From: Candidatus Peribacter sp. UBA6535
GTDB lineage: Bacteria; Patescibacteriota; Gracilibacteria; Peribacterales; Peribacteraceae
Length of the DNA stretch: 51,396 nt
Assembly (NCBI GenBank): GCA_002436205.1
Contig: DJKT01000007.1
Location: forward strand, 1-51,396
Direction of reading: 5' to 3'
Positions within the stretch are counted from its first letter, which is position 1; every line of letters begins with the position of its first letter. A program made the position numbers and the translations under genes. Positions 47,192-51,396 of the stretch are shown piece by piece. Below the pieces are notes generated by a model that worked only from the letters and a program-made list of their open reading frames with translations, did not search any database and was not told where the DNA came from.

Positions 47192-48187
47192 ATGCCTGAC
47201 ATCTGCACAATTTGGCTTCCAGAAGCGGTTTCTACGCATTCTGCGGGGGTATCGCTAGCCTCTACGATCTACCGTAGAAATATCACTATAGGATTCATCG
47301 GAGAGCTAGGAGCAGGCAAAACAACGTTCCTTCAGGGGTTTTTAGAAGGTCTCGGTGTTTTGGACACTGTCACCAGCCCTACCTATGCTTTAGAACAACG
47401 GTATCAGGGAAATCTCGATGGAATTCTCCACCTGGATCTCTATAGATTGGACGAGGAAAAGACCGATGAATTCCTTCATGGATCAGATGACCACAAGGGC
47501 ATTCGCTGCATCGAATGGATCGATCGATCGAATGCAAAACCGGATATTTTGGTGACGCTGGAAGACGACCGAGGCGGCCGAAACCTCACAGTACAATTTG
47601 ACGATATCACGCTCCCCGCAGAATCAGAAATCCTGAAGTGGAGAGAAGAAGTAGTCCTACCCGAACGTATCTGTAGACACTGTGACGCAGTAACTACATT
47701 TGCCGGAGAGTTGGGAGATCAACTTTTACATCGTGGAGTAATCCTCCGTCCGAATGCCCTTAAGGCAGCGGCACAAGTACATGACCTTCTGCGATTTATC
47801 GACTTCGTCCCTGGAGGAGGGCACGGCAAGGATGAAGAGCACACTCCCAAGGCTTGGACACAGTGGAAAGACCGCTTCGAAGATATCGGACATGAGGCAG
47901 CCTGTGCCGAGCTTCTTATAGAACGCGGTTACCCCCATCTTGCAGAAATTGTACGCGTCCATGGGCTCATGCTCCCCACGCCGGACCGACCAGCTATCGA
48001 ACAAAAACTTCTATTCTATGCAGACAAGCGTGTAAAGCTCGATGAAGTCGTAACGCTGGAAGAACGCTTCGAAGATTTTCGCGAGCGGTATTCCGAAGGA
48101 AAGCATTCCAAAGACGGTGACATCTGGTACGCCGAAGCTAAAGCTCTGGAGGAGGATCTGTTTCCGGAGGGGGCTCCTCAGAGCTAA
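47192..48187 (+). CDS. tsaE: TsaE ATPase fused to an HD-superfamily domain
   Basis: 331 residues from MPDICTIWLPEAV. Residues 1-140 are TsaE, the ATPase for t6A modification of ANN-decoding tRNAs: Walker A GELGAGKTTFLQG, TSPTYALEQRY, HLDLYRL and CIEWIDR. From about 155 an HD domain follows: His in RICRHCDAV, HD in AAQVHDLLRF, further His in DIGHEAACAELL and RVHGL, and a distal Asp in YADKRV. TsaE alone is about 150 residues. TAGACT (47178-47183) lies 8 nt before the ATG. The HD part may hydrolyse a nucleotide or phosphate ester; substrate unknown. Confidence 0.88.
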   Translation: MPDICTIWLPEAVSTHSAGVSLASTIYRRNITIGFIGELGAGKTTFLQGFLEGLGVLDTVTSPTYALEQRYQGNLDGILHLDLYRLDEEKTDEFLHGSDDHKGIRCIEWIDRSNAKPDILVTLEDDRGGRNLTVQFDDITLPAESEILKWREEVVLPERICRHCDAVTTFAGELGDQLLHRGVILRPNALKAAAQVHDLLRFIDFVPGGGHGKDEEHTPKAWTQWKDRFEDIGHEAACAELLIERGYPHLAEIVRVHGLMLPTPDRPAIEQKLLFYADKRVKLDEVVTLEERFEDFRERYSEGKHSKDGDIWYAEAKALEEDLFPEGAPQS

Positions 48188-48443
48188 GCAATGCACGTTC
48201 AATTTTTGTACGAGCTTCATTGCTGAGTTGAGTTGGGGTATCAGAGAATTCGATTCTGTATCCGCTGCGATGGGCAGCAACAATTGTATCTAAAATTCTA
48301 TCGACATTTCCTATCCCCGCTTGACCTAAATTAGGAAAACTATGACTCGCACTCCACGCACAACTATCAGGATCACTGCGATTCGAGTAATATCTATACA
48401 AACGTAGTACCTTATCCTCTGCTGGTGCTCCTGACTCGTGCAT
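48138..48443 (-). CDS. Small hypothetical protein
   Basis: 101 residues, soluble, starting MHESGAPAEDKVLRLYRYYS; a Gly-rich turn (LGQAGIGNVDRILDTIVAAH) is followed by IEFSDTPTQLSNEARTKIER and a Pro/Glu tail. No family recognised. TATTAT 7 nt before the ATG. Its last 50 nt overlap the convergent TsaE-HD gene; the overlap encodes the acidic Pro tail here and the TsaE-HD C-terminus on the other strand. Confidence 0.55.
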   Translation of the reverse strand: MHESGAPAEDKVLRLYRYYSNRSDPDSCAWSASHSFPNLGQAGIGNVDRILDTIVAAHRSGYRIEFSDTPTQLSNEARTKIERALLSSEEPPPETDPPPEL

Positions 48444-48462
48444 TTAGCAAATAATAGAGCAA

Positions 48463-49050
48463 CTACAGTCTCCAAGGAATCAATTCTTCTGCAAGAATTT
48501 CCCCAACAAGACTCCACTCCACATGCATAAGCGGGGCTGCAAATATCAAGAGGAACACAGAGAGTCCAAGGAAATAGAAACACAGGTGATCGAGACCTGA
48601 CCACCCTTTTCTGTGTCTTGGATGCACTTGCTCAAGGTAGTGATGCAAATGCGCAACGACCTTAAGGAAGTGATGGAGTATTTTGAGTTTAGGAACTAAA
48701 AGAGCAAGCATACGAAGAACACTGAGTTCTGCACGCATGAGACCTGCGACACTGGCCACACCCACACCATGATGAAGATACACAGAGAACACCAAACCAA
48801 CAGAAAGCAGTGTTACATCGACAAGGCTTTCGCGAACGACACCATCGAAAGTATCCTTCCAACTGTACTGATGACGCTCACGATATTTCACAATATCGAG
48901 AGACATATGCGCTACGATCAACAGTCCAAAGGCACCGAGGTTAAACAGTCCTGCTGTAATAAAGGCAAGAATGAGAAATGCTGCATGGAACGCAGGCAAA
49001 TCATCATGCTGATGCGCAAAAGCCCTAACGGAAGCGACAAGTGAATTCAT
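48463..49050 (-). CDS. Predicted multi-pass membrane protein
   Basis: 195 residues, about four hydrophobic segments (around 22-50, 72-95, 105-118, 155-178). Many His in loops (VVAHLHHYLEQVHPRHRKG, AFAHQHDDLPAFH), which could bind metal. No family recognised. TATAAT near 49072 gives a short leader. It is 19 nt upstream of the small gene at 48443 on the same strand. Confidence 0.65.
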   Translation of the reverse strand: MNSLVASVRAFAHQHDDLPAFHAAFLILAFITAGLFNLGAFGLLIVAHMSLDIVKYRERHQYSWKDTFDGVVRESLVDVTLLSVGLVFSVYLHHGVGVASVAGLMRAELSVLRMLALLVPKLKILHHFLKVVAHLHHYLEQVHPRHRKGWSGLDHLCFYFLGLSVFLLIFAAPLMHVEWSLVGEILAEELIPWRL

Positions 49051-49141
49051 GTGTGTATGCAGTAAGTATTATACAATATAATTCTCTTTTCTGCAATCTT
49101 GGTGTGGTTTTTTTCATATATATAGATATGTCTAAATCTGC

Positions 49142-49147
49142 TATACT
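49142..49147 (+). promoter_or_regulatory. Extended -10 of the 49159 gene
   Basis: TGCTATACT with hexamer 49142-49147; 11 nt to ATG, with AAAGG in between, so a very short leader. Confidence 0.5.
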
Positions 49148-49158
49148 AAAGGTAAATC

Positions 49159-49545
49159 ATGGCAGATTTCTACGACCAAGTAGCAACGGCTGCAGACCTG
49201 ACACGCGAAGATCAGAAGAAGGTTGGTGCCCCAATAGCCGGAAGTATCGGCACAGAACACCGCGACTTTTTAAAGACGCTCAAGAAGATGCTCGAGGCAG
49301 GTGAGATTGATCCCCATGAACCTAAATCACTTCTCAATAAAGAGATTTACGATGCACTCGATGAAGAGTGGCAAGAAAAGACTGATCTTGCACTTTTAAA
49401 CATTGCCAATCAACTGCGACTCATTGCAGACTTTCTGCATTCCGCCGAGACACCTGCAGAGTCTCCGCAGCTGCAAACTATGGTAGAGCACCTTTGGCAA
49501 AGCAAACAACAGATAGAGGAGCACCACGACGTATTCAAATTCTAA
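49159..49545 (+). CDS. Hypothetical helical protein
   Basis: 128 residues, all-helical, acidic: MADFYDQVATAADLTREDQK, HRDFLKTLKKMLEAGEIDPH, LLNIANQLRLIADFLHSAE. No motif recognised. Followed after 11 nt by another helical protein on the same strand; the pair may form a complex. Confidence 0.65.
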   Translation: MADFYDQVATAADLTREDQKKVGAPIAGSIGTEHRDFLKTLKKMLEAGEIDPHEPKSLLNKEIYDALDEEWQEKTDLALLNIANQLRLIADFLHSAETPAESPQLQTMVEHLWQSKQQIEEHHDVFKF

Positions 49546-49556
49546 CCACACAAACT

Positions 49557-49916
49557 ATGAGAAACCCAGAAATCCCCAAAGGCATGGAAGGACCAAAGCA
49601 AGAACAACTTAAGAAAGCTGCCGAAAAGCGTGAAGCACTCAAGAAGTACATTGATATGACAGACGCTCTAACTGACATGAAAAAAGCAGAGAGAACTCTC
49701 AAAAAAGGTGATGCTACGGTGGAAGAAATTTCTGTAGCGCGGTCTTCTGCTATGGACCACGACGAAACACTTGTTGATATGCAAAGTAAGCCTGAATACA
49801 AAGAAGCACTTGTCGACTCCCAGCGAAGACGTCTTGCAAAGCTCGCTACGAGTATTACAACTGACGAGAATGATCCTGGAATGCGCAGGCCAGATAGCTA
49901 TACAGAGCTAGCCTAA
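49557..49916 (+). CDS. Hypothetical helical protein
   Basis: 119 residues from MRNPEIPKGMEGPKQEQ. Coiled-coil-like, Lys/Glu-rich (LKKAAEKREALKKYIDMTDA, LVDSQRRRLAKLATSITTDE). No family recognised. ATG at 49557 is preferred over earlier in-frame codons that overlap the upstream gene. Ends 4 nt inside the convergent miaA. Confidence 0.6.
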   Translation: MRNPEIPKGMEGPKQEQLKKAAEKREALKKYIDMTDALTDMKKAERTLKKGDATVEEISVARSSAMDHDETLVDMQSKPEYKEALVDSQRRRLAKLATSITTDENDPGMRRPDSYTELA

Positions 49917-50662
49917 AGCCAGTGGATTCTGGTGTCCCCTTTCCACCACGTCATCTGCCTTCTTGCATACTGACGCGTTCTTGCAGCAATGGATTTTTTG
50001 AGCTCTTCGAGGTCTGATCCGCTTTCTAGATGATCGATAATTTCTCTGTATCCACACGCCTTCATTCCAGGGTCTTCCTTTGTAAAACCCTTCTCCAAAA
50101 GTGACTGTACTTCGTCGATCCACCCCGTAGCAAACAAGCCTTGCGTCCTGTTGTTAATTTTTACAACAACTTCGCTTCTTTCCTTACCAAGGCCAAGAAC
50201 TAAAAGATCATATTTACACTCTGCCTGCGGAGACCGAAGTTCACTTCGAACATTTTCATCAAAACTTAATCCATCGGTAACAGAGGCGATGTAGAGCATT
50301 GACCCTCCGACCAGCAGAGGAACTTTGTCTTCGGAGAGTATTTGATCGATTTTCTCCTCGGCAGCCTCTTTAAACCACGCAGAAGTCGCTCTTTCATTTG
50401 GCTCCAGTACATCTATTAAATGATGAACCACTCCCTCCATTTCATCGTGCCTCACTTTCGCGGTCCCAATATTCATACCCCGAAAGAGCTGTCTGGAGTC
50501 GGCATTAACTACCTCTGTATGACCAATAGTTTTGGCAAGTTCTATGGCAAACCCCGTCTTTCCCGAAGCTGTCGGTCCGAGAATGACAATGAGCGGCTTG
50601 GTTGATTTTTTAAGGTGATCTTTTACGAGCCGTTGCCAAGGTTGCTTGTCAGGTGTCATCAC
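49913..50662 (-). CDS. miaA: tRNA dimethylallyltransferase, short form
   Basis: Adds a dimethylallyl group to A37 of tRNAs reading UNN codons. P-loop VILGPTASGKTGFAIELAK, VNADSRQLFRGMNIGTAK and the C-terminal CGYREIIDHLESG and RTRQYARRQMTWWKGD are intact. 249 residues against about 300-315 in E. coli; the central helical insertion is reduced. One palindrome (copy E) lies in the gene. CATAAT 7 nt before the ATG is a likely -10. Confidence 0.93.
   Translation of the reverse strand: MMTPDKQPWQRLVKDHLKKSTKPLIVILGPTASGKTGFAIELAKTIGHTEVVNADSRQLFRGMNIGTAKVRHDEMEGVVHHLIDVLEPNERATSAWFKEAAEEKIDQILSEDKVPLLVGGSMLYIASVTDGLSFDENVRSELRSPQAECKYDLLVLGLGKERSEVVVKINNRTQGLFATGWIDEVQSLLEKGFTKEDPGMKACGYREIIDHLESGSDLEELKKSIAARTRQYARRQMTWWKGDTRIHWL
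50149..50168. repeat. TGTTGT-N8-ACAACA palindrome, copy E
   Basis: Spacer TAATTTTT; within miaA, read as VVKINN on the coding strand, as in prmC. Confidence 0.85.
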
Positions 50663-50772
50663 AGTGATTATGGCTTACTTAAGAGAGATACCCAAATGTA
50701 AAACCTAATTTGCATGATTACATCACCATATTCTACGATCTATGCACACTGCCGAAGGCGCCGAAAATACGG

Positions 50773-50778
50773 TATGAT
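50773..50778 (+). promoter_or_regulatory. clpP -10 element
   Basis: TATGAT at 50773-50778; predicted start about 25 nt before the clpP ATG, so this gene has a real 5' leader, though without a clear Shine-Dalgarno sequence. Confidence 0.45.
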
Positions 50779-50809
50779 ATATACGAAATTCAATCCCAAT
50801 CAACCACTT

Positions 50810-51396
50810 ATGGATCCTGCAATACCACTGAACACACTCATTCCTAGTGTGATCGAAAAAACGCAATTCGGAGAGCGTACCTACGACATCTATTCTCGCC
50901 TACTCGAAGAGCGCATCGTGTTCCTAGGCCAAGGAATCGAGGACACCATTGCGAATTCTATCATTGCGCAGCTCCTGTTTTTGGAGAAAGAAAACGCAGA
51001 AAAAGACATCACACTCTACGTCAACTCACCTGGAGGTCAGGTAAGTTCTACACTTGCTATGTACGATACTATGCAACTTATTAAGCCTGATGTTTCAACA
51101 GTTTGTTTGGGAATGGCAGCTTCTGGTGGAGCACTCATCTTGCTGGGAGGTGCCAAAGGAAAACGCTATGCACTCCCACACTCAGAGATTATGATTCACC
51201 AACCACTTGGAGGAGCTCAGGGTCAGGCAACAGATATCGCAATTCACGCAGACCACATTGTACAAACCAAAAAACTTCTTAATGAGATGATTGCAGAGCA
51301 CTCCGGTCAGCCAATGGAAAAGGTAGAGCAAGATACAGAACGTGATAACTTTATGACTGCAGCAGCAGCTCTTGAGTACGGACTGATTGATAAAGT
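50810..51396 (+). CDS. clpP: ATP-dependent Clp protease proteolytic subunit, cut by window end
   Basis: 195 codons are present before the window ends, starting MDPAIPLNTLIPSVIEKTQF. The catalytic triad is visible: Ser in GMAASGGALIL, His in MIHQPLGGAQGQ, Asp in DTERDNFMTA. ClpP forms a 14-subunit chamber with ClpX or ClpA partners. The frame is open at the right edge; only a few C-terminal residues should be missing. Confidence 0.95.
   Translation, partial: MDPAIPLNTLIPSVIEKTQFGERTYDIYSRLLEERIVFLGQGIEDTIANSIIAQLLFLEKENAEKDITLYVNSPGGQVSSTLAMYDTMQLIKPDVSTVCLGMAASGGALILLGGAKGKRYALPHSEIMIHQPLGGAQGQATDIAIHADHIVQTKKLLNEMIAEHSGQPMEKVEQDTERDNFMTAAAALEYGLIDK

Overview
The window reads as chromosomal DNA of a streamlined bacterium, most likely Patescibacteria (Candidate Phyla Radiation), possibly near the Peregrinibacteria/Peribacteria. 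This is inferred from gene content, not from a marker tree. Supporting signs are many short lipoproteins and surface proteins of unknown function, a KhpA-type KH protein next to S16, a sigma-region-4 protein with repeated winged-helix domains, Ser/Asp-rich Cys-repeat surface proteins and a TagO/WecA-like transferase. TGA ends genes normally, so the UGA=Gly code of Gracilibacteria/Absconditabacteria does not apply. No rRNA, tRNA, CRISPR array, prophage or insertion sequence was recognised.

Layout. 1-5.1 kb: rpsP-khpA end of a translation cluster, DUF721/DciA-like gene, glycosyltransferase, divergent prmC, purA. 5.1-13.7 kb: NAD kinase, glycosyltransferase, gap-fbp pair, mraY, dnaB, recA. 13.7-19.1 kb: a possible DNA-damage locus (small ORF, truncated NYN-like gene), a 900-residue surface protein, a lipoprotein, a sigma4-like regulator. 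19.2-30.6 kb: ruvX, rpsT, glmS, a sigma factor, a class B PBP, a GspE/PilT-type ATPase, a FecR-like protein, rluD, tyrS. 30.6-36.2 kb: accessory region with small genes, a degenerate secreted nuclease-like protein, a TrmB-like regulator and several non-coding stretches with RNA-like structure. 36.2-44.6 kb: typA, a lipoprotein, a tyrosine recombinase with two GIY-YIG proteins, a large membrane protein, pgk. 44.6-51.4 kb: TagO/WecA-like transferase, LytM-type peptidase homologue, TsaE-HD fusion, small proteins, miaA and the start of clpP.

How it works together. The named genes cover cell-wall building (glmS, mraY, PBP, TagO-like, M23 homologue, glycosyltransferases), central sugar metabolism (gap, fbp, pgk), nucleotide and cofactor supply (purA, nadK), translation and tRNA modification (rpsP, rpsT, tyrS, prmC, typA, miaA, tsaE, rluD) and DNA maintenance (dnaB, recA, ruvX, recombinase).

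The most unusual signals are between or beneath the genes. (1) A palindrome TGTTGT-N8-ACAACA with an all-A/T spacer occurs five times. (2) Around twenty genes have a -10 hexamer 6-9 nt before the start codon, implying mainly leaderless mRNAs, and in several divergent pairs the -10 elements overlap. (3) Seven-base-period repeats lie between genes and in frame inside two genes. (4) A putative minus-strand RNA near 32.2-32.5 kb has two hairpins with complementary loops, a terminator, and a segment complementary to the usual 16S rRNA 3' end. (5) A GTACAC motif is shared by the recA promoter and two neighbouring promoters. All were read by eye and not tested computationally.
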